From Epiperipatus broadwayi (lineage: Eukaryota; Onychophora; Udeonychophora; Euonychophora; Peripatidae), in NCBI GenBank assembly GCA_028023455.1, contig JAQFVV010000017.1, positions 3,333,501-3,397,500 on the forward strand: 64,000 bases of DNA, written 5' to 3'. The notes beneath the pieces are model-generated. The model did not search any database, was not told where the DNA came from, and saw nothing but the letters and a program-made list of their open reading frames with translations. The position numbers and the translations under genes were made by a program. Below are positions 22,690 to 34,930 of this stretch, piece by piece; the stretch's first letter is position 1; each line of letters begins with the position of its first letter.

Positions 22690-23440
22690 TTAAGATTAAA
22701 TAATACACCTATTATTAAAAAAGAAACCTACTTCACTTAGCTTTTGCTGTTTACTTAATTATAAGTGGAATTTTAATATCTAAAAATATAATTATATTGA
22801 TTGTATTCTGCATAAAAATTTGTTTTACTGAAAAATATTCAGCGAGATTTTTTTATTATTAAAATATATTTTTTAAGTCTGAAGATTAAAAATGAAATCA
22901 TTAGTTTTATTATTGATATTCTATAATTATTGCGATTTTAAAAATAAAACAAGATATAGTGACCCATTGCAGTGGAAAAAAGAGATTGGTGATAATTTTT
23001 AATTTGTCAAAACAGGAAATTATACATATAATGTTAGAGAAAACTATATTTGGTTATATATATGCTTATAAAATTCAAATTATTAACAGCTAATAGTATT
23101 TAATAATTGGAGCAATAAATCATGTGGTAACTGTATTCATCTACTATCTATATATGAACAAGGAAAGCGGTTAAAAGCAGATTCACTTTTCATTTAAATA
23201 TGGCATTGATGTACGTATATATTAGTCCAACATTGAAATTTACTCTTCATTAAAATTATTGCAATTATCTATGATTGCTAAATATTTAATAGTATGTTTT
23301 ATTTAATTAAATAAATTTAACTTTCAAAATATAAACTGTTGAAGATCTTTAGAATTTTTATATCTACTGTACATTCTTTATTAACTTCTAGCTACCTCTA
23401 ATCCACTTACGCTTTAAAGATAGCCATTTCGCACATAAAT
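22690..23440. other. AT-rich gene-free stretch
   Basis: Nothing recognised. Confidence 0.5.
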
Positions 23441-23700
23441 TGACATTAATACAGAAAGTGAAGTGTGGAGTGGATTGAAGCCTGTCCATTAAACTATGAG
23501 GATAGTCTATCTTAATATATATCTGAGCACTTATACTATATATGTGTGTAAAGATGATAGACCAACTGATGATTGCTGGTTTAGCATGAAATACGTATAT
23601 TGGTGATTATTTATCTTTTCGGCATATATGTGTTTAGGTATATCAGTGTTATTAGATAGAGTGGAGAGAGGTGGGTGATGTGAAAGTCTGTGCTCATATA
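23440..23700 (+). repeat. Ribozyme-repeat family A copy
   Basis: It carries the ordered landmarks of the family: ggattgaagcctgtccatta, ggatagtctatcttaatata, the hammerhead block, a Pol III-like tgtgtttaggtatatcagtg region and gatagagtggagagagg. The 5' part of the unit is missing. The copy contains one of the better preserved hammerhead motifs in the window. Confidence 0.8.
23551..23612 (+). ncRNA. Type I hammerhead ribozyme
   Basis: Stem I strand ACCAA (23561-23565) is followed by the conserved CTGATGA (23566-23572). Stem II TGCT/AGCA and the conserved GAA (23588-23590) come next. Stem III is ATACGTAT (23591-23598), 3 base pairs closed by 2 bases. H17 is A (23599), and TTGGT (23600-23604) pairs exactly with ACCAA. 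The outer stem I ATGAT/ATTAT continues after a short bulge. Predicted cleavage is after 23599 (site AUA). The first pair of stem II is T-T rather than G-C, so activity may be reduced. Confidence 0.8.
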
Positions 23701-23753
23701 CCCTATATTACAATATTGTTGTAATTAATAATTTATAAAGCACATACTCATTA

Positions 23754-23941
23754 TGTAAGTAATATATATTAAGGTTATAACCTCAAGACTATGCAACTAA
23801 ATGCGACAGTAGGGACCTCTACAAATCTTAACATAAGATTAAATCTCTTGTCTTTTAAAGTCATTAATCTTGTGTTAACATTTGTAGAGGTGTTATTTAG
23901 GCTCATAGTCGTAAGGTTATAACCTTAATATATATTACTTA
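23754..23941. mobile_element. MITE-like inverted repeat, 188 bp
   Basis: The ends gtaagtaatatatattaagg and ccttaatatatattacttac are reverse complements. The inner parts ggttataacct, the 'gacctctac' region and taatcttgtgttaacatttg are also mirrored imperfectly. A truncated relative is at 6215-6312. It is non-coding. A TA-type target duplication cannot be distinguished from the AT-rich flanks. Confidence 0.75.
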
Positions 23942-25299
23942 CAACAATGTTAAAAAATGATTTTAAAATTTTTAAAAGTTTAAATGTATTCTTAATTAAT
24001 TAAATAAAATGTTCTATCAAATACTAAGCAATCCTAAATGATCATAAGTAATGAAGATTAAAATTATACTGTCAAAGTACCTAAAGGTTTTCCATTAATA
24101 CCGCTAGGGCTTGAAAAATTATTGCTTCAATTATTACTATGTATTATCAACGCTGCATAAATTGAATTTTATATATTTGATTATGAAATTATTAAAATGA
24201 GTAGAAATTAACTCTGCTTTGGAAATGTAAATTATAATTGATTTTAATGTGACTGTAGACATTTTTATGAATTTGATGTTAATCCTAATGGTGATTGCAT
24301 TAATACAATTAATGCTTGGATTTTATAACTCCAGTTATGTATATGGTGCAGTCACAACATAGGTTGTATTGAATTTAACTTCATTTATATGCTATCCAAA
24401 GAAAAATGTAAACAAACAAAAGTATCAAAATTTGCAAATTTTATGATGTTTGGCAGACATTTTTCCTTCCCAGAATGCCATATGCAATCATATCTACATG
24501 TTTGTGGTTTATGTTGAAAACACATTTTATTCTACCTTTATTATTCTTTCTGAATTCAATGTGCTGTATTTTGCTTAATAAAATATTTTCTGAATATCAT
24601 CTTAAAGTTTTACAAAATTTTAGATCATACTACAAGTTAATATTGATTTTAAAACATCAAAATAACTAGAAAGATTCTAATTTTTTGATAATAAGACCAT
24701 CATTTTTAAAAAACAAAGAGAATGTTTATCAGATCATTTAATATTGGATGGTGACATTTTGCTATTTATTTTCTTCCTTTTTTATTCTTATTACCTCATT
24801 GAATGCATAAGTGAACATCCACTCAGTAAAATATAAACATATTCCTTCTTTTAATATTTATATTATTATTTTTAAAATTTCATTTATACTACAATCTTGA
24901 TTTATATGCGTACTCCATAAAGAAAATTGTCAGCTTAGTATAACATTTTATTTTTCAATAATTTACTGATAAATGAAACGAGACATCTGAAGTAAATTTG
25001 TAATAATGGAGATATTGCAAATCATATTTGTTACCAGACTAAATTAAAAAAAAAAAAAAGAAAATAATACAACTGAATGTAAAAAGCTTATAAAACTTTG
25101 AGCTATTAAAGGTATATTTGCTCTTCAAATTTTATTATTCATTAATTAGCAAAGTTCAGAATATTTTCACTGTCAATAAAATATTGGGTAAATATAAGAG
25201 ATCAGTTGGTTACTAGAAATATATGTTAAAAAATTAAGCATTAACACAAAAGGATGTTTTTAATTTAATAAAGTAGAGTTCGATAAAAGAGATAAGAAC
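23942..25299. other. AT-rich gene-free stretch
   Basis: Nothing recognised. The open frame 24475-24669 looks like chance. Confidence 0.5.
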
Positions 25300-25520
25300 C
25301 ATATGGCTTTATTGCTCAGGAATTAATAGAAAGTTCCAAGTGCCATATCCGAGAGCCTCAGAAGTGATCTTGGGACTGTTGGATCTGAAGTTGGATACTC
25401 TACCACTGTGCCAAACCACACAGGATATAAAGAAGATAAAATAATAAATGGCTTTATTGTTTGGGAATTCATGAGAAACTCAAAAGACAAGTGAAAAATG
25501 GGGTGCCATCATGAGCCTTA
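25300..25520 (-). repeat. tRNA-derived SINE (copy and partial copy)
   Basis: On the minus strand it has GTGTGGTTTGGCACAGTGGTAG (A-box region), an anticodon-arm-like stretch and a body ending near CTGAGCAATAAAG. It is the same family as 3765-3997. A partial second copy (ggctttattgtttgggaattcatgag) sits directly beside it at about 25450-25520, so this family again occurs as a tandem pair. Confidence 0.55.
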
Positions 25521-26084
25521 CACCCCAAAACTTCTACCATCACACTAAACCACATAAGTCATTAGAACACATTTGTTTATTTTTTGAATACAACCAAATG
25601 AAAAACAATCTGTTCCTCTTCTCTGCAATCTTTTTTGTAAAGAAGTCTTCAAAATCTGAGGTCTTCTGGTGCCAAAATAGTTCATATAACCAAAATTCTT
25701 TTAGCTTTTGTTTTGATGAATTCTTTTTATAAACTCTTTTATTAGCCAGCACAACATTTAACCCACTTTTTCATTTTGTCCGCTTTCATCCTTAGCCTGG
25801 GGCGGTTAACCTTGACTAGCTACTGCCCTAATTAAAGAGCTTTCTAATTAAATAATTATAAATGGAAAACTCCACACACTAAATATTTACATATATATAT
25901 TAAAAACAATGCATATATACATATCCACATATTTTACCAGTTGAGAGCAAATGTCATCTTGTAAAATGCCAGTCACTATTATCTAATTTTTCCTTTTATT
26001 TTATTTTTTCATTAAATTGCTCTTGAAAACATGATTTATAATTACTCTGAAAACATTAATTTCAGCATCTATTTATATTCAAAT

Positions 26085-26216
26085 GTTAGGTTTTTTTTTA
26101 GTCAAGCGTTGGTGGTCAGGTGATCGGCACAGCCGCCTTACAAGCAGTTGTCCCGGGTTAGCGGGTTCGCTTCCCGGCCGACGCTATGACACGGGGAAAA
26201 AAAGTTAGGCTTTTAT
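26085..26216 (+). repeat. Short tRNA-Gly-like SINE with TSD
   Basis: The insert (about 26101-26203) begins GTCAAGCGTTGGTGGTCAGG. The acceptor strands GCGTTGG and CCGACGC pair over 7 positions with one G-T pair. The loop is CTTACAA and the GGGTTCGCTTCCC B-box region is kept. The end is GCTATGACACGGGG plus A. The flanks gttaggttttt and gttaggctttt form the target-site duplication. Confidence 0.8.
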
Positions 26217-29200
26217 CAGTGCCTTTTTTAACTCCTGAGATAAATGATTACGATATAGAGGAGTTGATACGAAAGAGGCGTTAATAAAAACCAAAAATAT
26301 GTAAATCATGTTTTACAATACAGAATTTTAAACTTAAAATGTTATCTTAACATATAAACGTAATTATATAACATAATTCTATACTTTTTGGGGCCAAATT
26401 ATGTTATTACTTAATTACATGGGAAAATACAAGAAATGTAAAGTTTCAATATGAAAGATGTCGAGTAAAAGTTTTCATGTATTGATCTAACAAGCATGTT
26501 AATGTATGCTAAATATTAATCTATTTATAAATTTAAACCTAGTTACATTTGATAATATGTATGTTCTTATGCATTTTATTATTTTAAAAAGCAGATTTAA
26601 ATTTGACTTTCTAAAATAAATATAGTTAAATAATAATCGAAAGTTATCACAATCGTCTGTTCTCTATTTGCTCTTCCCGGCATCGCCGAAAACTCGAGAG
26701 TAACACTCCTATAATACTACTCTTAAATGCTTGATTTTGTTGTTTCAAACTATTACTGTTATTAATACACAAAAATTCTACATTAGTATTAAATATCTTT
26801 TTATGTTTATTATGTTTAATAAACATAAATATATTTTTTCTGCTCAAAATGTTAAAAAATGGATAATAAAAACGCATTCTAAATACTGTAACAGAAATCG
26901 TCCTATTCTAGTAACTACAGAAGAAATCATCGTAATAGTTCATAAATTCATCTTTTATTCATGAAAACATTTGCTAACAATAATAGGCTTACATCCACGT
27001 ACAAAAATAGGAGTGGAAAATAGGTGGGAATTTTGTCGTTAAAATGTTTTTACTTTTTAATAAATTTGCAATGTTAGGTCTTTAGCATATTATAAAAATT
27101 CAATTAAACAATAAATTGCATATAAAGTGATCTGTTGAAAAAAGGATTTTAAGATTTCAAAAATAAATAAATAAATAAAATCTCTTAACAAAAGCAAAAT
27201 ATTATTATCATTATTACTAATTTAACATTATACGACTTCAATAACGTCAATATTTATTAAAATCTGTTTCCAGTATTAAATTGTGTAATGGACTGAAAAT
27301 AATTGATATAGAATAGGAATTTAATTTGTATGACCAAAAATTATTAATAAGTAATTTTAAACTCAGAGAAAAGATCTTTAAGCATTTATTCAGGAAGAAA
27401 ATAGAAATTAACAACGTGCTTACTGTTTCACACCTAGCTTTTTATAAATATTGTAATTGCATAGAGATAACTTGAAAATGTAAACTGATTACAAATTAAA
27501 ATAGTAAAATTAAAAAAAACGAACATCACAAATAATCATTTTTATCTTGGATTGTCTCCATCCTCAGACCGGTTTCGACCTATGGGTCTCTTCAGTGAGG
27601 TGTTGAGACATTAGATTCATTTTTTTTATCTTTCTATTATTGTAAATTGAACTCGTAAGTCTTTACGGTCTAAAAAAAACAAAATTGTAAATTTTAACAA
27701 CTAATATTTTTTCTACCATGTTCAGTAAAATTTGATCACATTTATTTCATTTTAAATTAAATCTTAAAATAAATAAAAACACATTTTTTAAAAAAATCTG
27801 TTAATTTGTCTAACCACTAGAAAATCGTCATGTATTTGTGAGTGCTTTTATTTTTTTTTTATTTTTTAATTATTTAATAAAATAGCAACGACAACAATAA
27901 CATCTTTAGGTATTTTTAAAAATTATTCCGTCACCTGTATCAAAAATCAAAAAAATACTTTATTAATAAAAATAAACAATTTCGTATTATAGCTGATAAA
28001 ATTTATTTGGAAAAAAAAAAAAGCTTAAAACTTTTTTATAAAATCTTTTATTATTCAAACAAAATTTAAGATTTTTTATAAGCCTTTTATAATAATAAAT
28101 TAGTTCTTATATACATTTACAAACAAAAATGTTCTGTGAATAACTATAAATTAGTAAGCATAATTACAATGCAGACTGTTTTTTCTATCTTAATTCAATA
28201 ATTTTATTTAAATTATTTTATAAACAATGCTATAAATAGTCAAAATAAGAGTCATAGATCACATGACCCTATTCTCTTAAGCTTGTAAGTTATAAACAAT
28301 GAGATTGCCAATTCCTCAACAAGCTTTATGATAAATGCTTAGCCAGAGCCAGCACTTAAAATATCTCTGTTAGAACCCCCCCCCCCAAACCCCTGACCAT
28401 GGTTTCATGCTTTAGCACTCCTCAGAGAGGTGCCAGGGTAGATTCAGACACTATAAATCTTTTTAAAAAGCTTACATTGAAATGCTAAATGAAAAACACC
28501 TAATCAAGAAATATATTGTTAGATATGTTTTAATTACAACAGGTTTTTTTAGAACGATATAAAAATAAGAAAATATAAAGATACCAGACTTTTGCAATTT
28601 TGTAATTTTCTTGGGGCATTCTACCACTTACACTATTACAGTGTAATTATAATAACAGTACCAACAATTTCAATTATCAAAAAATTCAATGAACAACAAA
28701 AATTCAGTATAAAATGTAAATTCCATATAGAAGCATGGAAATTTGAAGTTGTTAAAGATTTGCACTGCAATCCATTAATCTTGAATGTCTGGAGAGACTA
28801 TTGTTGAACAGGATTGTAAGGGGTCTTCTGTAAGGTAGACAAGACAGCTCTATAGGAAAGTTGTATAATAACTTCATTTTTGATTTTTAATGATTCAACT
28901 AAAGAATTCTCTACTTCTAAAAATGGTTCATAATTTTTTCATCTGCAAAAGATTTTTTTATGTTCCATAACTCATAGAAATTATGCAAATGTTGCAGCTT
29001 TATATTTAATAATAACTTTAATAAAATGTGATTATTAGCTAATTAGTTAATTGACTTTTTCATTTCCATTTCTAAAGAAAAATCATTCAAAACTTAGAAC
29101 CAGTTTAAAACATCTAAAGATTTTTTTTAAAATGATGTGTGCATGACATATATATAGACACATTTCAAATTCACCACAGAAAAGAAAAATAGTCCTTCCC

Positions 29201-29404
29201 ATTCTGTATTAATGTTGTATAGCTTTCTTTTCTTTGCACTGTTTTTTGGACAATACACTCCTCTAAAAATATAAAATACTATATAAACCATTTAAATATA
29301 TATACTTGTTATAACAAAAACAGTTACTGGTTTCATGTCTGTCTGAATGTTAGTCTATGCTGGTCTTTGCGTTGCACAGTGAATATATCTGATAAATTTA
29401 CAAT
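26217..29404. other. AT-rich gene-free stretch
   Basis: I found no gene. The segment 27545-27610 (cagaccggtttcgacctatg, then ggtctcttcagtgagg) has the look of a retroelement untranslated end but no family was assigned. A run of C lies at 28376-28388. The opposed open frames at 26647-26964 show no domain. Confidence 0.45.
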
Positions 29405-29617
29405 CAACTTATGCACCATTGTGTATTTTAAAGGCTTGTCATGTGACACATTCATCAACTAGCTTGACTAACTGCAGTTATCTCAGTTGTGAAAAACTGA
29501 TTTCCAACTTACGCATCATTGTGTATTTTGAATGAAGACTTGTGCCATGCGACACATTCATAGACTAGCTTGCCTAACTGCAGTTATTTCAATTGGGGAA
29601 AAGCTGATTTTTTCTTG
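29405..29617 (+). repeat. Tandem duplication, about 100-106-bp unit
   Basis: The order caactta-gcacattgtgtatttt, gacacattcat, actagcttg...taactgcagttat, gaaaa-ctgatttt occurs twice. Anchors lie at 29405 and 29505, and at 29445 and 29551. The two copies differ by several substitutions and small indels, so the event is not recent. Confidence 0.75.
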
Positions 29618-30774
29618 CAGTGTGACAAATCTATTTCTTATATGTATGGCTGTCTAATCTAGTTTAATGTAGGGTCTGTTATCCCTGTTTTGATGATGAT
29701 CAATTTCTTGTTGGGACTCATATTTTAAAGTTTTAAATTGTTATTAATTAGTAAATATATGCATTACACTTAGTGTGTAGATATTAAAATTAATTTTTAC
29801 TTACATATTTAGCAGAATTTGATTTTAAAATGATAGAGTAAAAGATATATTTTTGAAATGCAAAAAAATTCACAATTCCGAAAAATAACCTGGAACCAGA
29901 TTTCAGATTAATAGTGTTTTACGTGTACATAGATTCTTGACCAAAAACAAGTTTAGCAATCGGTGCAGATGCACTTGACAAAGTGGATGGCATCCTATAT
30001 TACTGTTGACGTGTTTTGGCTTGCCATTTTTTAAATTCAGTTTAATCTGTTTTTCTACATATTTAGATTGGATGCAGAATGTTGTTGTTTTTTTTTTTAA
30101 TGAACATTTCTGAGCATAAATATGATCATAAATCTAGAAATCCAGTTAATTGTAGTGCATTGTAGTAAAACTGGCACGGCTATTAGCAATTGAAATTTAT
30201 ATATACACACAATATTACATTAAGTATTATTTTTCAAATACTAGTTCAATATTTCAGTTAGAAAAGGATTTCAAAAATAAATGATTAACAACACATCAGC
30301 GCCAGGTGAATCATGAAAATATCAGACAACAGGTTTGAGATTTTTCTTTTAGGCAGCAGGTTCCTAGCCAATTCGTATAACCATCCAGTATGTTTGATAA
30401 ACTGGGTCGAATGTCTCTACAGTAATCTAGACTGCTCCGACTCTAAAACAAAAGTCAAGGTTGTAATATAATGTGCTTCGGAAGTACATAGCATGGGAGT
30501 TCACTTCTTAGTCAATGAGCCCTTGGTTTATCTTCACCTACTATCTCACTTTAAAAAATGGATTCTTATTTTTAATCCTCTTCTCTATGCCCTTTTTTTT
30601 TTTTTTTACTTTTTATTGTTTTCTGCTATGGTTTAACAAAAACAATTATGAAGAATATTCGAAAATTTAACTGCCGTTTGTGTTTGTGTAATATAAAAAT
30701 GCATATATATATATAATCTGGAAGTACTTTTTAAGTTCAATAAATGTTCTAATTTTTATTTAATTAAAGGAGAT
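29618..30774. other. AT-rich gene-free stretch
   Basis: Nothing recognised. Confidence 0.5.
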
Positions 30775-31150
30775 TTAAACCCAGACTTTTAAGCTCCCTT
30801 TAGTCATCCACTCTATCCTATATAACCGATATATATGACCACACAAATGTAAAAAAAGATAATGATCTTCAATATATGTATTTCATGCTGAACCAGCACT
30901 CATCAGTTGGTCCGGATCATCATTTTCCATATATATATATAATTAGTGTTCGGTTTATATTAAGATAGCAAATCTACAAGCTTTAATAAACAGGCTTCAA
31001 TCCTCTCCACTCTCCAACTTTTCAGGCATTAAAAATCTGATGATGGAATGTTCAAAGCTCTTGTTGATGCCAATATTGTTGTCATACTCATGTTGACTTT
31101 AAGTCACTCTGACCCCTCATATGTAGGACCATAATATGTCCATTTAAATA
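30775..31150 (-). repeat. Ribozyme-repeat family A, near full length
   Basis: Read on the minus strand, the unit runs from an ATTTAAATGGAC-like start through GGGGTCAGAGTGACTTAAAG and CATCATCAGATTTTTAAT. It continues through GGATTGAAGCCTGTTTATTA and TATAAACCGAACACTAATT, then the hammerhead, ATGACTAAAGGGAGC and GTCTGGGTTTAAATCTCC. The last piece resembles a tRNA T-arm/B-box. This copy and 50320-50735 best define the unit, roughly 380-420 bp. No protein is encoded. Confidence 0.8.
30862..30922 (-). ncRNA. Type I hammerhead ribozyme
   Basis: On the minus strand ATGATC...GGACCAA leads into CTGATGA. Stem II GTGCTG/CAGCAT follows with loop GTT, then GAA and stem III ATACATAT (3 bp). H17 is A at 30873, and then TTGAAGATCAT. 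The outer stem I ATGATC/GATCAT is a perfect 6-bp match, which supports the two-part stem I with an internal loop. The inner stem I has two mismatches (ACCAA against TTGAA). Predicted cleavage is between 30873 and 30872. Confidence 0.8.
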
Positions 31151-31418
31151 CATAGATTTGTAAATTTAAGAATGACATTTAATAACTAATTAATAATTTG
31201 GTTTCAGTAGATAGTAAAACAACAACAACAAATCACATTATGAAATTTTTTAACAAAAGAAATATCTTTCTAGTATATTATTTTTGAAAAAAAAAAAAAA
31301 AATTGATCAAAAAAGCAAATAATAAATGTATTTCAATGCGACCAATAATCAATTTATGATATATATATATAATAATAATTCAAACAAATATATTTATATA
31401 TATATATATATATATAAC

Positions 31419-33207
31419 AAACATTGATAGAGGGATGGAGATTATAGACAGGTAATAGATGAATAAATGGATGTTAGATGATTGATTGATAAGTAGGTAG
31501 ATAGATGAATGATTAGACAACTATGTAAGTAGGAAGACAGACAATTGGATATTGGTAGATGAATAAAAATATATAAATGGATAGATAGTTGAATAGGAAG
31601 TTGTATAGATAGCTTGATAGTTAGATGAATATATGGACAAAGAGATAAATAGAAAGATGTTTAGATAGATAGATGGTTAGATAAATGAATATATGGACAA
31701 ATAGATGAATATATAAATAAATGAATAGATGTAGAGATAAAAATGGGTAGATGGATAGATAAATGGTTAGATGGATATGATTAATAGAGATAGATTAGGT
31801 AGGTTGATAGATATGATTAGTAGATGGAAGGACTATGTAACATGATAGATGGATAGGTGGTAGATACAGAGATTGATAGATAAAAGGATAAAAAATGTAT
31901 AGATGGATGAATGACTAGATAGATAAACAGATAGCTAGATATATATAGTCAGATGATTGAATGGATAAATGATAGATAAATGTATAGATAGATGATTAAA
32001 TAATATATGAATAGATTACTGGGTGGTAGATAGATAGATAAATAAAGAGATAGATTGATAGGTTGGTGAATGAAAGGATAGGTAACTAGATAGATAGAAA
32101 TAAATAGGCAGACATGTCATATTGTTAGTTATTCTCTTTTGACAATAAAACATAGAGGAAAATGGTTTGCAATTAATAGACTATTCAAATTTTATTAGAG
32201 GAATAGCAATTAGGTATATGCAATCAAGGTAACTTTATCATCATAATGCTAAAGTCATTACCTAATAAAAGGCTTCTAAGGATTGTGTGCATGCAATGAA
32301 TCCTGGATCATTTCTACCAATCATCTGAGATTTCTTCAGTTATCATGCTATTAGTATAACATTATTCGCATGACTTTAGCATTATGATGATAAAGTTACC
32401 TTGATTGCATATACCTAATTGCTATTCCTCTAATAAAATTTGAATAGTCTATTAATTGCAAACCATTTTTCTCTGTTTTATTGTCAAAAGAGAATAACTA
32501 ACAATATGACATATCTGCCTATTTATTTCTATCTATCTAGTTGCCTATCCTTTCATTCACCAACCTATCAATCTATCTCTTTATTTATCTATCTATCTAC
32601 CACCCAGTAATCTATTCATATATTATTTAATCATCTATCTATGCATTTATCTATCATTTATCCATTCAATCATCTGACTATATATATCTAGCTATCTGTT
32701 TATCTATCTAGTCATTCATCCATCTATACATTTTTTATCCCTTTATCTATCAATCTCTGTATCTACTACTTATCCATCTATCATGTTACATAGTCCTTCC
32801 ATCTACTAATCATATCTATCAACCTACCTAATCTATCTCTATTAATCATATCCATCTAACCATTTATCTATCCATCTACCCATTTTTATCTCTACATCTA
32901 TTCATTTATTTATATATTCATCTATTTGTCCATATATTCATTTATCTAACCATCTATCTATCTAAACATCTTTCTATTTATCTATTTGTCCATATATTCA
33001 TCTAACTATCAAGCTATCTATACAACTTCCTATTCAACTATCTATCCATTTATATATTTTTATTCATCTACCAATATCCAATTATCTGTCTTCCTACTTA
33101 CATAGTTGTCTAATCATTCATCTACCTACCTACTTATCAATCAATCATCTAACATCCATTTATTCATCTATTACCTGTCTATAATCTCCATCCCTCTATC
33201 AATGTTT
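31419..33207. repeat. Giant near-perfect palindrome, 1.79 kb, GATA/TATC-rich
   Basis: Positions 31419-32258 and 32370-33207 are reverse complements with only scattered differences. The spacer is about 111 bases (32259-32369). The outer three quarters of each arm is a degenerate tagatagatgga-type array. The inner 120 bases (around aggaatagcaattaggtat) are more complex sequence. The arms differ by about one net base in length. Transcribed through, it would form a very long hairpin RNA. No coding capacity. Confidence 0.9.
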
Positions 33208-33780
33208 ACCTCAACTTGCCTATCTACTTATTGACCTCCATATCTATTCATCTTACCTATTCATTTCCTGACTTACTTATTATCTTTTCACCTACTTTTT
33301 TACTTATCTACTCAAACTTCTTAATTACTTTACTATTTACCTATTTCATTACCTATTGTCTACTTACTTTCTACTTACATACTTACTTTTCTATCTACCT
33401 ATATAACTACCTACTTACCCCTCTTCTTATTTAACTGCTCCCTATTTACCTCGCTACCAATTTACTATCATTTAATTGCCTTCCCACTTATCTCCTTACC
33501 CATGTTTCTATTTATCTACCTATTTACCTTCTTATACACCTACCTTTTTTATTCCCTTCCTACATAACTTACCAAATTTCATTATTTTTCTCTGTTTTTC
33601 TATTTATCTGTTGATCTATCTATCAACTTACCTATTTATCTGTCTTTTTTATCTATTTCCCTACCTACTTCCCCACTTTCTTATTTTCTCTCTATTTACA
33701 TCCTACTTACTCATCCCCTGGTCTATCTCTCTATTTACCTTTAAATAATTCACTGTCTACTTAACACATCTACTAACCAA
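33208..33780 (+). repeat. Pyrimidine-rich degenerate microsatellite (TTAC/TATC type)
   Basis: The right arm of the palindrome continues without break into a long ctacttac / tatctacc-like array that has no counterpart on the left side. The open frames 33216-33434 and 33476-33748 are translations of this array (Leu, Tyr and Ser-rich) and are not genes. Confidence 0.85.
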
Positions 33781-33848
33781 CTACTGACCTAACAACAAAA
33801 ATTTACCTCATTCTCAACATTTGGAGGGCAAATGACTAATATGTATTT

Positions 33849-34350
33849 TATAAGATTAAACCCATTCCATCTCAAGCAACTGATACACATGACCACACAC
33901 AAGTGAAACAAACACATGATCCCCAATATACATATTTCATGCAGAACTAGTACTCATTGAGCCAGATCATAATCTCCCACACATATATACAATCAATGCT
34001 TGGTTATATTAAGATAGCAATTTCTTAAACTTTAATAGATAGGATTCAATGCCCACACCCTTCCAATAATTCAATTGTCCATTTCATTGAAAAACCAACT
34101 ATGAAACACCCAAACTTCTTGGTGGATTGTGTTGGAAGGATGAGAAGATTGAAGCTTGTTTATTAAAGTTTAAGGAATTGCTAGCTTAATATAAGCCAAG
34201 GATTGATTGTATATACATTTGGAAGATGATGATCTCATGAGTGCTGGTTCATCCTAAAATACACATGTTGGCATCATTTATCTTTTTTACCTGTGTGTGG
34301 TCATGTGCATCAGATGTTTGAGCTGGAATGGAGAATGAATATAGACAAAA
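33849..34350. repeat. Inverted pair of ribozyme-repeat family A
   Basis: The left half (minus-type) starts cccattccatctcaagcaac. The right half (plus-type) ends tttgagctggaatgg, and the pair meets near 34100. Both hammerheads are broken. The left copy (33925-33975) has lost CTGATGA through a small deletion. The right copy (34232-34285) reads CTCATGAG and has lost GAA. Confidence 0.75.
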
Positions 34351-34517
34351 TCCTAAGTTCAAATTCCTCTATTTGCTATAGTAAACATTCAGTATATTGA
34401 ATGAATAGATTAAAATAAGTTATAATAAATATTAATTTATAAATAAATAAATAGGTTAAATAAAAACTAAGTAAATAGAATTATTTTGCTTTTATATAAA
34501 TTAAAGCAATTATAGGA

Positions 34518-34930
34518 ATGATTTATTATTCAAAAACCAATATATATTCACTTATCCACACTATTTTTTGCTACTGTAATAATATTGATTTCAATAACTT
34601 TCACTCTCTCAAAACCAGAGATACCAACCTAGCCCCACCTCTACTCCTCACAGATACTTGGGCAATCCTCCAACTCTCATCCTCTGACATAGGATTCAAT
34701 CATTTAAATGTTTGTGACCCATGTGGTGCTTGCTTAATGAAGACATGCATCTCGGACTGGCCTGAACTACACACCCTTTCAACTTCCCATTCCCTTTTCA
34801 CATGTATCCTTCCCCTCTTACCATGTTACTCCTGAAATTTCAATTTGCCTTATAATCACTCTTTTGTAAACCCTTTTCTAACTGTATTTGTACCTGTTTT
34901 TTTTTTTTTTGATGAATAAACTTTCATCAC
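34518..34930 (+). other. C-rich segment ending in AATAAA-like signal; origin unknown
   Basis: A 105-codon frame at 34518-34835 lies in a segment distinctly richer in C than its surroundings. It is followed by a T run and gatgaataaactttcatcac near 34912. The composition and the terminal polyadenylation-like signal suggest a retrotransposed 3' UTR or the end of a retroelement. The protein has several Cys but no motif I recognise. Confidence 0.25.

Noticed and set aside
25511-25752. Opposed open frames on both strands
   Set aside because: Both frames are low in complexity, without domain, and mirror each other over an AT-rich segment.
31430-33200. CRISPR-like array because of many short repeated units
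   Set aside because: The units are degenerate GATA/TATC microsatellite without unique spacers of constant length, and the context is eukaryotic.
33216-33748. Two long open frames rich in Leu, Tyr and Ser with apparent membrane segments
   Set aside because: They are translations of the pyrimidine-rich TTAC/TATC repeat array. The hydrophobic look comes from CTT, TAT, ATT and TTA codons.
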